A stretch of DNA of 64,000 nt from Ectobius pallidus. Lineage: Eukaryota > Arthropoda > Insecta > Blattodea > Ectobiidae. Numbering within the stretch: the first letter of the stretch is position 1; each line of letters opens with the position of its first letter. The stretch covers positions 221,100,484 to 221,164,483 of the forward strand of contig CAXKWD010000001.1 in NCBI GenBank assembly GCA_964059195.1. The letters are read 5' to 3'. Positions 52,182-62,956 of this stretch are shown here, in pieces. Under the pieces are notes generated by a model that had not been told where the DNA came from, did not search any database, and worked only from the letters and a program-made list of their open reading frames with translations. Both the position numbers and the translations under genes were made by a program.

Positions 52182-53630
52182 TTAATATCTTATTTCTAGT
52201 TTGGTTAAAAGAGCCTTAACTGCATTTGCAACGTCATCGGTCTGAAGTTTTGTTGAGGATTTCACACCCACTACCTTTGTGGCTTTCATTAAAGATGTCA
52301 ATCCCTTGTGAGTATTAATTACAGTGATCAGGTCTTCAGCTGAAAATTTATTTTGACGGCTAAGAGCAGAAAATGTTCCTTCAACAGTGCCGGCTAGAAG
52401 CCTTAACATGAAATCTCCAAATTTAACAGGAGGCAGTCGATTTTTCTTAGCTGTATTGTTAGCAGCTATGTAGTCCAGATAAAGACTTCCCCAGAAGGCA
52501 TATGCAATAGCATCTTCTTTGGTTCCTGCCTTTGCCGGACGACCTACTACTGTATACCCACAGTCTAGAAGAGAATCTCGTAGCTCATCAAACTTCTTGT
52601 ATTCATCTACAAGACCTGGGTCATCAACTTTTAGCATCCAACAAATGAATACAAATTGAAATTGGAAGCCCGGTCCCAATAGGTACCAGATGAAGTCAGG
52701 CAGTTCTTTTGGCTTTTTTTGACTGCTTATTAGAGAGCTTTGGACAGTTTTTACCAATGCATTAGTGCGGTGAATCCCGGCAAAAAACCTATTTTTAGTG
52801 AGTTCAGCATCTTTGGGTTTTGGGTAGTTGACACCACTGTGTATTTCAAACTTTAGTGATTCAGTTTGAGGTATTTCTTCTCCTTCTTTCTTTTCAGAGA
52901 AAATATCAACCTCATTAATACCATAGGCAAAGTTGTCCTCTCTTGTTGCCCTCAATTGCTGGTTTATCCATATACCAGATTGGATATTTTCTAATAAAGA
53001 AACAGGAGCTATTCTACTGAATAAAATGAAATTCTCATTATAACTAAGTTCATAATTAAGTGAACCAGTATTCTTTGGAATGGGTAACATGACCCTAGAT
53101 CTTTTTCTCTCAGGTTCATGACTTCCCATGCTGAATGCAACTGAAGGTCTTGGCCGGTCGTCATCTCCTTCTACACCTGACATGGCTTCTGGGTCTTCTT
53201 CTTCCTCTTCTTCGGCTTCTTCAATTAGATCCTCCTCACCAAAGGGATCTTCTTCTTTATTGGAGCCTTCTGTGCTGCTGGACTCTTGATCTGATTTTGT
53301 CTTGTCCTTTTTGTTCTTGTTGCCCCCTTTGTCTTCGTTTGGTTTCTTTGATTTTCTTGGTGGTTGGCGGACCCTTGTAGAATCAGTAGAATCTGAGGAA
53401 CCAGCAGAAATTCTTCTCTTCTCTGGCTGTGCTCTTAGGTCGTGTAGTTTAACTATTTCTTTAAGCTCAGGAATAGACTTCCCTTTAAGCAAGTCAAGTG
53501 GAATTGACTGACCCTTTTTATCCACCAACTGGGAAACTTTCAGAGCAAGCCTTTCTGTTTCACTTTCTAGCCTTGAGTGCTGTTGATGGCTTTGAGTTGG
53601 CTTTTCTGGATCTTTCTTTGTATCGCTCAT
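52182..53630 (-). CDS. nucleoprotein-like ORF, unit 1 (482 aa; candidate endogenous RNA-virus gene)
   Basis: Complete frame, Met to TAA, 482 aa. It has no similarity to gag or pol. Residues 1-175 are predicted disordered: Lys/Ser/Glu-rich, a basic KKPNEDKGGNKNKKDK patch at about 95-110, and an acidic run (EEAEEEEEEDPEAM) near 136-150. From about 185 to 482 it is a compact mixed domain without membrane segments or enzyme motifs (landmarks SYNENFILFSRIAP, FIWYLLGPGFQFQFVF, WMLKVDDPGL, FWGSLYLDYIAANN, LLAGTVEGTFSALS). A disordered charged arm plus an alpha-rich core of this size fits nucleoproteins of negative-strand RNA viruses, and insects carry many endogenised ones. I cannot name the virus family, and the call rests on overall shape. 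Alternatives: an extra retrotransposon ORF or a captured host gene. The start is the first ATG after a leader of about 128 nt. Confidence 0.45.
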   Translation of the reverse strand: MSDTKKDPEKPTQSHQQHSRLESETERLALKVSQLVDKKGQSIPLDLLKGKSIPELKEIVKLHDLRAQPEKRRISAGSSDSTDSTRVRQPPRKSKKPNEDKGGNKNKKDKTKSDQESSSTEGSNKEEDPFGEEDLIEEAEEEEEEDPEAMSGVEGDDDRPRPSVAFSMGSHEPERKRSRVMLPIPKNTGSLNYELSYNENFILFSRIAPVSLLENIQSGIWINQQLRATREDNFAYGINEVDIFSEKKEGEEIPQTESLKFEIHSGVNYPKPKDAELTKNRFFAGIHRTNALVKTVQSSLISSQKKPKELPDFIWYLLGPGFQFQFVFICWMLKVDDPGLVDEYKKFDELRDSLLDCGYTVVGRPAKAGTKEDAIAYAFWGSLYLDYIAANNTAKKNRLPPVKFGDFMLRLLAGTVEGTFSALSRQNKFSAEDLITVINTHKGLTSLMKATKVVGVKSSTKLQTDDVANAVKALLTKLEIRY

Positions 53631-53758
53631 TTGCCCCTTCGTTTCTTATAACAGAGTCAACAAGTTGTAACGTATCCTTAGTCAGGCTAAAATTTGATAC
53701 GATAATTTACAAAATGTTTGATAAGTTTGTTTGGAAGGAAGGGTTGTTCACTATTGTC
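53631..53758 (-). other. leader of the nucleoprotein-like ORF, unit 1
   Basis: About 128 nt between the gag-derived piece and the ATG of the 482-aa ORF. Begins on the minus strand with ACAATAGTGAACAACCC. It is neither gypsy sequence nor recognised host sequence, so it probably came with the ORF as its own 5' untranslated region. Confidence 0.55.
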
Positions 53759-54068
53759 TGATCTTCGAGTTACGGAATTGTGCTTCAAGTTGAATGAACC
53801 ATATCCTCGGATCAGGCTTCCAAAACGGCGGAACTTTGATAGATACGCGGGCCACTACGGTTTCTTGGTTTTCCTGAGCAGTTCCAGCTGTAGTCTGTTG
53901 TTCTTCTTCCATCGGGTCACCACTGAGGTGCCGATGCATCGGGGTCACCACTGAAGTGTTATATTGGTAGTATAATAATAACTACTAAAGTTTTACACTC
54001 ACATTTATTTGTGTTCTTTTCGTATTCAGACTACTGCGACTATCTTCGCCGTAACTTTATTTTAACAA
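53759..54068 (-). repeat. gypsy R-U5, primer-binding region and gag start, unit 2
   Basis: R-U5 54068-53952, leader with GTGGTGACCC twice (53951-53924), then gag codons from the Met at about 53912 to about 53759. The gag part is identical by eye to 51718-51552 of the intact gene. After Ser-Lys-Ile the sequence changes abruptly and stops within three codons. Confidence 0.88.
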
Positions 54069-54403
54069 TGTGTCAATGTCATAAACAAATCAGTTACATA
54101 ATAGCAAGTAACACAGAAGGACATACATCTGCTACTTGAAACATTATCAACTAACAAAATAAAAGTAAAACTGATACAATACAATACAAGTATTTAAACA
54201 GGTCACAAAGATTATTTGATATTACACTCAATAAACAATATTTGATAAAATAACTAGTCAAAGTAGGAACCATTAAAATTGTCAACATCATTAAAGGTTG
54301 ATGTCAGGAACATTAAATATTGCTAATACTGAATAAGTCAGTAACATTAAATTAATAAGGCACATCATTTGTACTATAAGTTATTGATAAAACACAATCA
54401 AAA

Positions 54404-55852
54404 TTAATATCTTATTTCTAGTTTGGTTAAAAGAGCCTTAACTGCATTTGCAACGTCATCGGTCTGAAGTTTTGTTGAGGATTTCACACCCACTACCTTT
54501 GTGGCTTTCATTAAAGATGTCAATCCCTTGTGAGTATTAATTACAGTGATCAGGTCTTCAGCTGAAAATTTATTTTGACGGCTAAGAGCAGAAAATGTTC
54601 CTTCAACAGTGCCGGCTAGAAGCCTTAACATGAAATCTCCAAATTTAACAGGAGGCAGTCGATTTTTCTTAGCTGTATTGTTAGCAGCTATGTAGTCCAG
54701 ATAAAGACTTCCCCAGAAGGCATATGCAATAGCATCTTCTTTGGTTCCTGCCTTTGCCGGACGACCTACTACTGTATACCCACAGTCTAGAAGAGAATCT
54801 CGTAGCTCATCAAACTTCTTGTATTCATCTACAAGACCTGGGTCATCAACTTTTAGCATCCAACAAATGAATACAAATTGAAATTGGAAGCCCGGTCCCA
54901 ATAGGTACCAGATGAAGTCAGGCAGTTCTTTTGGCTTTTTTTGACTGCTTATTAGAGAGCTTTGGACAGTTTTTACCAATGCATTAGTGCGGTGAATCCC
55001 GGCAAAAAACCTATTTTTAGTGAGTTCAGCATCTTTGGGTTTTGGGTAGTTGACACCACTGTGTATTTCAAACTTTAGTGATTCAGTTTGAGGTATTTCT
55101 TCTCCTTCTTTCTTTTCAGAGAAAATATCAACCTCATTAATACCATAGGCAAAGTTGTCCTCTCTTGTTGCCCTCAATTGCTGGTTTATCCATATACCAG
55201 ATTGGATATTTTCTAATAAAGAAACAGGAGCTATTCTACTGAATAAAATGAAATTCTCATTATAACTAAGTTCATAATTAAGTGAACCAGTATTCTTTGG
55301 AATGGGTAACATGACCCTAGATCTTTTTCTCTCAGGTTCATGACTTCCCATGCTGAATGCAACTGAAGGTCTTGGCCGGTCGTCATCTCCTTCTACACCT
55401 GACATGGCTTCTGGGTCTTCTTCTTCCTCTTCTTCGGCTTCTTCAATTAGATCCTCCTCACCAAAGGGATCTTCTTCTTTATTGGAGCCTTCTGTGCTGC
55501 TGGACTCTTGATCTGATTTTGTCTTGTCCTTTTTGTTCTTGTTGCCCCCTTTGTCTTCGTTTGGTTTCTTTGATTTTCTTGGTGGTTGGCGGACCCTTGT
55601 AGAATCAGTAGAATCTGAGGAACCAGCAGAAATTCTTCTCTTCTCTGGCTGTGCTCTTAGGTCGTGTAGTTTAACTATTTCTTTAAGCTCAGGAATAGAC
55701 TTCCCTTTAAGCAAGTCAAGTGGAATTGACTGACCCTTTTTATCCACCAACTGGGAAACTTTCAGAGCAAGCCTTTCTGTTTCACTTTCTAGCCTTGAGT
55801 GCTGTTGATGGCTTTGAGTTGGCTTTTCTGGATCTTTCTTTGTATCGCTCAT
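54404..55852 (-). CDS. nucleoprotein-like ORF, unit 2
   Basis: Same 482-aa protein as in unit 1 with no amino-acid difference. Leader 55853-55980, trailer 54069-54403. Confidence 0.45.
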   Translation of the reverse strand: MSDTKKDPEKPTQSHQQHSRLESETERLALKVSQLVDKKGQSIPLDLLKGKSIPELKEIVKLHDLRAQPEKRRISAGSSDSTDSTRVRQPPRKSKKPNEDKGGNKNKKDKTKSDQESSSTEGSNKEEDPFGEEDLIEEAEEEEEEDPEAMSGVEGDDDRPRPSVAFSMGSHEPERKRSRVMLPIPKNTGSLNYELSYNENFILFSRIAPVSLLENIQSGIWINQQLRATREDNFAYGINEVDIFSEKKEGEEIPQTESLKFEIHSGVNYPKPKDAELTKNRFFAGIHRTNALVKTVQSSLISSQKKPKELPDFIWYLLGPGFQFQFVFICWMLKVDDPGLVDEYKKFDELRDSLLDCGYTVVGRPAKAGTKEDAIAYAFWGSLYLDYIAANNTAKKNRLPPVKFGDFMLRLLAGTVEGTFSALSRQNKFSAEDLITVINTHKGLTSLMKATKVVGVKSSTKLQTDDVANAVKALLTKLEIRY

Positions 55853-55980
55853 TTGCCCCTTCGTTTCTTATAACAGAGTCAACAAGTTGTAACGTATCCT
55901 TAGTCAGGCTAAAATTTGATACGATAATTTACAAAATGTTTGATAAGTTTGTTTGGAAGGAAGGGTTGTTCACTATTGTC

Positions 55981-56290
55981 TGATCTTCGAGTTACGGAAT
56001 TGTGCTTCAAGTTGAATGAACCATATCCTCGGATCAGGCTTCCAAAACGGCGGAACTTTGATAGATACGCGGGCCACTACGGTTTCTTGGTTTTCCTGAG
56101 CAGTTCCAGCTGTAGTCTGTTGTTCTTCTTCCATCGGGTCACCACTGAGGTGCCGATGCATCGGGGTCACCACTGAAGTGTTATATTGGTAGTATAATAA
56201 TAACTACTAAAGTTTTACACTCACATTTATTTGTGTTCTTTTCGTATTCAGACTACTGCGACTATCTTCGCCGTAACTTTATTTTAACAA
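55981..56290 (-). repeat. gypsy R-U5, primer-binding region and gag start, unit 3
   Basis: Exact positional copy of 53759-54068, shifted by 2,222 bp. Confidence 0.88.
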
Positions 56291-56625
56291 TGTGTCAATG
56301 TCATAAACAAATCAGTTACATAATAGCAAGTAACACAGAAGGACATACATCTGCTACTTGAAACATTATCAACTAACAAAATAAAAGTAAAACTGATACA
56401 ATACAATACAAGTATTTAAACAGGTCACAAAGATTATTTGATATTACACTCAATAAACAATATTTGATAAAATAACTAGTCAAAGTAGGAACCATTAAAA
56501 TTGTCAACATCATTAAAGGTTGATGTCAGGAACATTAAATATTGCTAATACTGAATAAGTCAGTAACATTAAATTAATAAGGCACATCATTTGTACTATA
56601 AGTTATTGATAAAACACAATCAAAA

Positions 56626-58074
56626 TTAATATCTTATTTCTAGTTTGGTTAAAAGAGCCTTAACTGCATTTGCAACGTCATCGGTCTGAAGTTTTGTTGA
56701 GGATTTCACACCCACTACCTTTGTGGCTTTCATTAAAGATGTCAATCCCTTGTGAGTATTAATTACAGTGATCAGGTCTTCAGCTGAAAATTTATTTTGA
56801 CGGCTAAGAGCAGAAAATGTTCCTTCAACAGTGCCGGCTAGAAGCCTTAACATGAAATCTCCAAATTTAACAGGAGGCAGTCGATTTTTCTTAGCTGTAT
56901 TGTTAGCAGCTATGTAGTCCAGATAAAGACTTCCCCAGAAGGCATATGCAATAGCATCTTCTTTGGTTCCTGCCTTTGCCGGACGACCTACTACTGTATA
57001 CCCACAGTCTAGAAGAGAATCTCGTAGCTCATCAAACTTCTTGTATTCATCTACAAGACCTGGGTCATCAACTTTTAGCATCCAACAAATGAATACAAAT
57101 TGAAATTGGAAGCCCGGTCCCAATAGGTACCAGATGAAGTCAGGCAGTTCTTTTGGCTTTTTTTGACTGCTTATTAGAGAGCTTTGGACAGTTTTTACCA
57201 ATGCATTAGTGCGGTGAATCCCGGCAAAAAACCTATTTTTAGTGAGTTCAGCATCTTTGGGTTTTGGGTAGTTGACACCACTGTGTATTTCAAACTTTAG
57301 TGATTCAGTTTGAGGTATTTCTTCTCCTTCTTTCTTTTCAGAGAAAATATCAACCTCATTAATACCATAGGCAAAGTTGTCCTCTCTTGTTGCCCTCAAT
57401 TGCTGGTTTATCCATATACCAGATTGGATATTTTCTAATAAAGAAACAGGAGCTATTCTACTGAATAAAATGAAATTCTCATTATAACTAAGTTCATAAT
57501 TAAGTGAACCAGTATTCTTTGGAATGGGTAACATGACCCTAGATCTTTTTCTCTCAGGTTCATGACTTCCCATGCTGAATGCAACTGAAGGTCTTGGCCG
57601 GTCGTCATCTCCTTCTACACCTGACATGGCTTCTGGGTCTTCTTCTTCCTCTTCTTCGGCTTCTTCAATTAGATCCTCCTCACCAAAGGGATCTTCTTCT
57701 TTATTGGAGCCTTCTGTGCTGCTGGACTCTTGATCTGATTTTGTCTTGTCCTTTTTGTTCTTGTTGCCCCCTTTGTCTTCGTTTGGTTTCTTTGATTTTC
57801 TTGGTGGTTGGCGGACCCTTGTAGAATCAGTAGAATCTGAGGAACCAGCAGAAATTCTTCTCTTCTCTGGCTGTGCTCTTAGGTCGTGTAGTTTAACTAT
57901 TTCTTTAAGCTCAGGAATAGACTTCCCTTTAAGCAAGTCAAGTGGAATTGACTGACCCTTTTTATCCACCAACTGGGAAACTTTCAGAGCAAGCCTTTCT
58001 GTTTCACTTTCTAGCCTTGAGTGCTGTTGATGGCTTTGAGTTGGCTTTTCTGGATCTTTCTTTGTATCGCTCAT
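56626..58074 (-). CDS. nucleoprotein-like ORF, unit 3
   Basis: Same 482-aa protein as in unit 1 with no amino-acid difference. Leader 58075-58202, trailer 56291-56625. Confidence 0.45.
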   Translation of the reverse strand: MSDTKKDPEKPTQSHQQHSRLESETERLALKVSQLVDKKGQSIPLDLLKGKSIPELKEIVKLHDLRAQPEKRRISAGSSDSTDSTRVRQPPRKSKKPNEDKGGNKNKKDKTKSDQESSSTEGSNKEEDPFGEEDLIEEAEEEEEEDPEAMSGVEGDDDRPRPSVAFSMGSHEPERKRSRVMLPIPKNTGSLNYELSYNENFILFSRIAPVSLLENIQSGIWINQQLRATREDNFAYGINEVDIFSEKKEGEEIPQTESLKFEIHSGVNYPKPKDAELTKNRFFAGIHRTNALVKTVQSSLISSQKKPKELPDFIWYLLGPGFQFQFVFICWMLKVDDPGLVDEYKKFDELRDSLLDCGYTVVGRPAKAGTKEDAIAYAFWGSLYLDYIAANNTAKKNRLPPVKFGDFMLRLLAGTVEGTFSALSRQNKFSAEDLITVINTHKGLTSLMKATKVVGVKSSTKLQTDDVANAVKALLTKLEIRY

Positions 58075-58202
58075 TTGCCCCTTCGTTTCTTATAACAGAG
58101 TCAACAAGTTGTAACGTATCCTTAGTCAGGCTAAAATTTGATACGATAATTTACAAAATGTTTGATAAGTTTGTTTGGAAGGAAGGGTTGTTCACTATTG
58201 TC

Positions 58203-58512
58203 TGATCTTCGAGTTACGGAATTGTGCTTCAAGTTGAATGAACCATATCCTCGGATCAGGCTTCCAAAACGGCGGAACTTTGATAGATACGCGGGCCACT
58301 ACGGTTTCTTGGTTTTCCTGAGCAGTTCCAGCTGTAGTCTGTTGTTCTTCTTCCATCGGGTCACCACTGAGGTGCCGATGCATCGGGGTCACCACTGAAG
58401 TGTTATATTGGTAGTATAATAATAACTACTAAAGTTTTACACTCACATTTATTTGTGTTCTTTTCGTATTCAGACTACTGCGACTATCTTCGCCGTAACT
58501 TTATTTTAACAA
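58203..58512 (-). repeat. gypsy R-U5, primer-binding region and gag start, unit 4
   Basis: Exact positional copy of 53759-54068, shifted by 4,444 bp. Confidence 0.88.
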
Positions 58513-58847
58513 TGTGTCAATGTCATAAACAAATCAGTTACATAATAGCAAGTAACACAGAAGGACATACATCTGCTACTTGAAACATTATCAACTAACA
58601 AAATAAAAGTAAAACTGATACAATACAATACAAGTATTTAAACAGGTCACAAAGATTATTTGATATTACACTCAATAAACAATATTTGATAAAATAACTA
58701 GTCAAAGTAGGAACCATTAAAATTGTCAACATCATTAAAGGTTGATGTCAGGAACATTAAATATTGCTAATACTGAATAAGTCAGTAACATTAAATTAAT
58801 AAGGCACATCATTTGTACTATAAGTTATTGATAAAACACAATCAAAA

Positions 58848-60296
58848 TTAATATCTTATTTCTAGTTTGGTTAAAAGAGCCTTAACTGCATTTGCAACGT
58901 CATCGGTCTGAAGTTTTGTTGAGGATTTCACACCCACTACCTTTGTGGCTTTCATTAAAGATGTCAATCCCTTGTGAGTATTAATTACAGTGATCAGGTC
59001 TTCAGCTGAAAATTTATTTTGACGGCTAAGAGCAGAAAATGTTCCTTCAACAGTGCCGGCTAGAAGCCTTAACATGAAATCTCCAAATTTAACAGGAGGC
59101 AGTCGATTTTTCTTAGCTGTATTGTTAGCAGCTATGTAGTCCAGATAAAGACTTCCCCAGAAGGCATATGCAATAGCATCTTCTTTGGTTCCTGCCTTTG
59201 CCGGACGACCTACTACTGTATACCCACAGTCTAGAAGAGAATCTCGTAGCTCATCAAACTTCTTGTATTCATCTACAAGACCTGGGTCATCAACTTTTAG
59301 CATCCAACAAATGAATACAAATTGAAATTGGAAGCCCGGTCCCAATAGGTACCAGATGAAGTCAGGCAGTTCTTTTGGCTTTTTTTGACTGCTTATTAGA
59401 GAGCTTTGGACAGTTTTTACCAATGCATTAGTGCGGTGAATCCCGGCAAAAAACCTATTTTTAGTGAGTTCAGCATCTTTGGGTTTTGGGTAGTTGACAC
59501 CACTGTGTATTTCAAACTTTAGTGATTCAGTTTGAGGTATTTCTTCTCCTTCTTTCTTTTCAGAGAAAATATCAACCTCATTAATACCATAGGCAAAGTT
59601 GTCCTCTCTTGTTGCCCTCAATTGCTGGTTTATCCATATACCAGATTGGATATTTTCTAATAAAGAAACAGGAGCTATTCTACTGAATAAAATGAAATTC
59701 TCATTATAACTAAGTTCATAATTAAGTGAACCAGTATTCTTTGGAATGGGTAACATGACCCTAGATCTTTTTCTCTCAGGTTCATGACTTCCCATGCTGA
59801 ATGCAACTGAAGGTCTTGGCCGGTCGTCATCTCCTTCTACACCTGACATGGCTTCTGGGTCTTCTTCTTCCTCTTCTTCGGCTTCTTCAATTAGATCCTC
59901 CTCACCAAAGGGATCTTCTTCTTTATTGGAGCCTTCTGTGCTGCTGGACTCTTGATCTGATTTTGTCTTGTCCTTTTTGTTCTTGTTGCCCCCTTTGTCT
60001 TCGTTTGGTTTCTTTGATTTTCTTGGTGGTTGGCGGACCCTTGTAGAATCAGTAGAATCTGAGGAACCAGCAGAAATTCTTCTCTTCTCTGGCTGTGCTC
60101 TTAGGTCGTGTAGTTTAACTATTTCTTTAAGCTCAGGAATAGACTTCCCTTTAAGCAAGTCAAGTGGAATTGACTGACCCTTTTTATCCACCAACTGGGA
60201 AACTTTCAGAGCAAGCCTTTCTGTTTCACTTTCTAGCCTTGAGTGCTGTTGATGGCTTTGAGTTGGCTTTTCTGGATCTTTCTTTGTATCGCTCAT
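58848..60296 (-). CDS. nucleoprotein-like ORF, unit 4
   Basis: Same 482-aa protein as in unit 1 with no amino-acid difference. Leader 60297-60424, trailer 58513-58847. Confidence 0.45.
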   Translation of the reverse strand: MSDTKKDPEKPTQSHQQHSRLESETERLALKVSQLVDKKGQSIPLDLLKGKSIPELKEIVKLHDLRAQPEKRRISAGSSDSTDSTRVRQPPRKSKKPNEDKGGNKNKKDKTKSDQESSSTEGSNKEEDPFGEEDLIEEAEEEEEEDPEAMSGVEGDDDRPRPSVAFSMGSHEPERKRSRVMLPIPKNTGSLNYELSYNENFILFSRIAPVSLLENIQSGIWINQQLRATREDNFAYGINEVDIFSEKKEGEEIPQTESLKFEIHSGVNYPKPKDAELTKNRFFAGIHRTNALVKTVQSSLISSQKKPKELPDFIWYLLGPGFQFQFVFICWMLKVDDPGLVDEYKKFDELRDSLLDCGYTVVGRPAKAGTKEDAIAYAFWGSLYLDYIAANNTAKKNRLPPVKFGDFMLRLLAGTVEGTFSALSRQNKFSAEDLITVINTHKGLTSLMKATKVVGVKSSTKLQTDDVANAVKALLTKLEIRY

Positions 60297-60424
60297 TTGC
60301 CCCTTCGTTTCTTATAACAGAGTCAACAAGTTGTAACGTATCCTTAGTCAGGCTAAAATTTGATACGATAATTTACAAAATGTTTGATAAGTTTGTTTGG
60401 AAGGAAGGGTTGTTCACTATTGTC

Positions 60425-60734
60425 TGATCTTCGAGTTACGGAATTGTGCTTCAAGTTGAATGAACCATATCCTCGGATCAGGCTTCCAAAACGGCGGAAC
60501 TTTGATAGATACGCGGGCCACTACGGTTTCTTGGTTTTCCTGAGCAGTTCCAGCTGTAGTCTGTTGTTCTTCTTCCATCGGGTCACCACTGAGGTGCCGA
60601 TGCATCGGGGTCACCACTGAAGTGTTATATTGGTAGTATAATAATAACTACTAAAGTTTTACACTCACATTTATTTGTGTTCTTTTCGTATTCAGACTAC
60701 TGCGACTATCTTCGCCGTAACTTTATTTTAACAA
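60425..60734 (-). repeat. gypsy R-U5, primer-binding region and gag start, unit 5
   Basis: Exact positional copy of 53759-54068, shifted by 6,666 bp. Confidence 0.88.
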
Positions 60735-61069
60735 TGTGTCAATGTCATAAACAAATCAGTTACATAATAGCAAGTAACACAGAAGGACATACATCTGCTA
60801 CTTGAAACATTATCAACTAACAAAATAAAAGTAAAACTGATACAATACAATACAAGTATTTAAACAGGTCACAAAGATTATTTGATATTACACTCAATAA
60901 ACAATATTTGATAAAATAACTAGTCAAAGTAGGAACCATTAAAATTGTCAACATCATTAAAGGTTGATGTCAGGAACATTAAATATTGCTAATACTGAAT
61001 AAGTCAGTAACATTAAATTAATAAGGCACATCATTTGTACTATAAGTTATTGATAAAACACAATCAAAA

Positions 61070-62518
61070 TTAATATCTTATTTCTAGTTTGGTTAAAAGA
61101 GCCTTAACTGCATTTGCAACGTCATCGGTCTGAAGTTTTGTTGAGGATTTCACACCCACTACCTTTGTGGCTTTCATTAAAGATGTCAATCCCTTGTGAG
61201 TATTAATTACAGTGATCAGGTCTTCAGCTGAAAATTTATTTTGACGGCTAAGAGCAGAAAATGTTCCTTCAACAGTGCCGGCTAGAAGCCTTAACATGAA
61301 ATCTCCAAATTTAACAGGAGGCAGTCGATTTTTCTTAGCTGTATTGTTAGCAGCTATGTAGTCCAGATAAAGACTTCCCCAGAAGGCATATGCAATAGCA
61401 TCTTCTTTGGTTCCTGCCTTTGCCGGACGACCTACTACTGTATACCCACAGTCTAGAAGAGAATCTCGTAGCTCATCAAACTTCTTGTATTCATCTACAA
61501 GACCTGGGTCATCAACTTTTAGCATCCAACAAATGAATACAAATTGAAATTGGAAGCCCGGTCCCAATAGGTACCAGATGAAGTCAGGCAGTTCTTTTGG
61601 CTTTTTTTGACTGCTTATTAGAGAGCTTTGGACAGTTTTTACCAATGCATTAGTGCGGTGAATCCCGGCAAAAAACCTATTTTTAGTGAGTTCAGCATCT
61701 TTGGGTTTTGGGTAGTTGACACCACTGTGTATTTCAAACTTTAGTGATTCAGTTTGAGGTATTTCTTCTCCTTCTTTCTTTTCAGAGAAAATATCAACCT
61801 CATTAATACCATAGGCAAAGTTGTCCTCTCTTGTTGCCCTCAATTGCTGGTTTATCCATATACCAGATTGGATATTTTCTAATAAAGAAACAGGAGCTAT
61901 TCTACTGAATAAAATGAAATTCTCATTATAACTAAGTTCATAATTAAGTGAACCAGTATTCTTTGGAATGGGTAACATGACCCTAGATCTTTTTCTCTCA
62001 GGTTCATGACTTCCCATGCTGAATGCAACTGAAGGTCTTGGCCGGTCGTCATCTCCTTCTACACCTGACATGGCTTCTGGGTCTTCTTCTTCCTCTTCTT
62101 CGGCTTCTTCAATTAGATCCTCCTCACCAAAGGGATCTTCTTCTTTATTGGAGCCTTCTGTGCTGCTGGACTCTTGATCTGATTTTGTCTTGTCCTTTTT
62201 GTTCTTGTTGCCCCCTTTGTCTTCGTTTGGTTTCTTTGATTTTCTTGGTGGTTGGCGGACCCTTGTAGAATCAGTAGAATCTGAGGAACCAGCAGAAATT
62301 CTTCTCTTCTCTGGCTGTGCTCTTAGGTCGTGTAGTTTAACTATTTCTTTAAGCTCAGGAATAGACTTCCCTTTAAGCAAGTCAAGTGGAATTGACTGAC
62401 CCTTTTTATCCACCAACTGGGAAACTTTCAGAGCAAGCCTTTCTGTTTCACTTTCTAGCCTTGAGTGCTGTTGATGGCTTTGAGTTGGCTTTTCTGGATC
62501 TTTCTTTGTATCGCTCAT
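61070..62518 (-). CDS. nucleoprotein-like ORF, unit 5
   Basis: Same 482-aa protein as in unit 1 with no amino-acid difference. Leader 62519-62646, trailer 60735-61069. Confidence 0.45.
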   Translation of the reverse strand: MSDTKKDPEKPTQSHQQHSRLESETERLALKVSQLVDKKGQSIPLDLLKGKSIPELKEIVKLHDLRAQPEKRRISAGSSDSTDSTRVRQPPRKSKKPNEDKGGNKNKKDKTKSDQESSSTEGSNKEEDPFGEEDLIEEAEEEEEEDPEAMSGVEGDDDRPRPSVAFSMGSHEPERKRSRVMLPIPKNTGSLNYELSYNENFILFSRIAPVSLLENIQSGIWINQQLRATREDNFAYGINEVDIFSEKKEGEEIPQTESLKFEIHSGVNYPKPKDAELTKNRFFAGIHRTNALVKTVQSSLISSQKKPKELPDFIWYLLGPGFQFQFVFICWMLKVDDPGLVDEYKKFDELRDSLLDCGYTVVGRPAKAGTKEDAIAYAFWGSLYLDYIAANNTAKKNRLPPVKFGDFMLRLLAGTVEGTFSALSRQNKFSAEDLITVINTHKGLTSLMKATKVVGVKSSTKLQTDDVANAVKALLTKLEIRY

Positions 62519-62646
62519 TTGCCCCTTCGTTTCTTATAACAGAGTCAACAAGTTGTAACGTATCCTTAGTCAGGCTAAAATTTGATACGATAATTTACAA
62601 AATGTTTGATAAGTTTGTTTGGAAGGAAGGGTTGTTCACTATTGTC

Positions 62647-62956
62647 TGATCTTCGAGTTACGGAATTGTGCTTCAAGTTGAATGAACCATATCCTCGGAT
62701 CAGGCTTCCAAAACGGCGGAACTTTGATAGATACGCGGGCCACTACGGTTTCTTGGTTTTCCTGAGCAGTTCCAGCTGTAGTCTGTTGTTCTTCTTCCAT
62801 CGGGTCACCACTGAGGTGCCGATGCATCGGGGTCACCACTGAAGTGTTATATTGGTAGTATAATAATAACTACTAAAGTTTTACACTCACATTTATTTGT
62901 GTTCTTTTCGTATTCAGACTACTGCGACTATCTTCGCCGTAACTTTATTTTAACAA
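62647..62956 (-). repeat. gypsy R-U5, primer-binding region and gag start, unit 6
   Basis: Exact positional copy of 53759-54068, shifted by 8,888 bp. It is followed by the sixth, partly visible ORF. Confidence 0.88.

Noticed and set aside
53135..53954. Plus-strand frames of 69-87 aa repeated in each 2,222-bp unit
   Set aside because: They are shadows of the 482-aa minus-strand ORF and of gag; composition is that of antisense translation.
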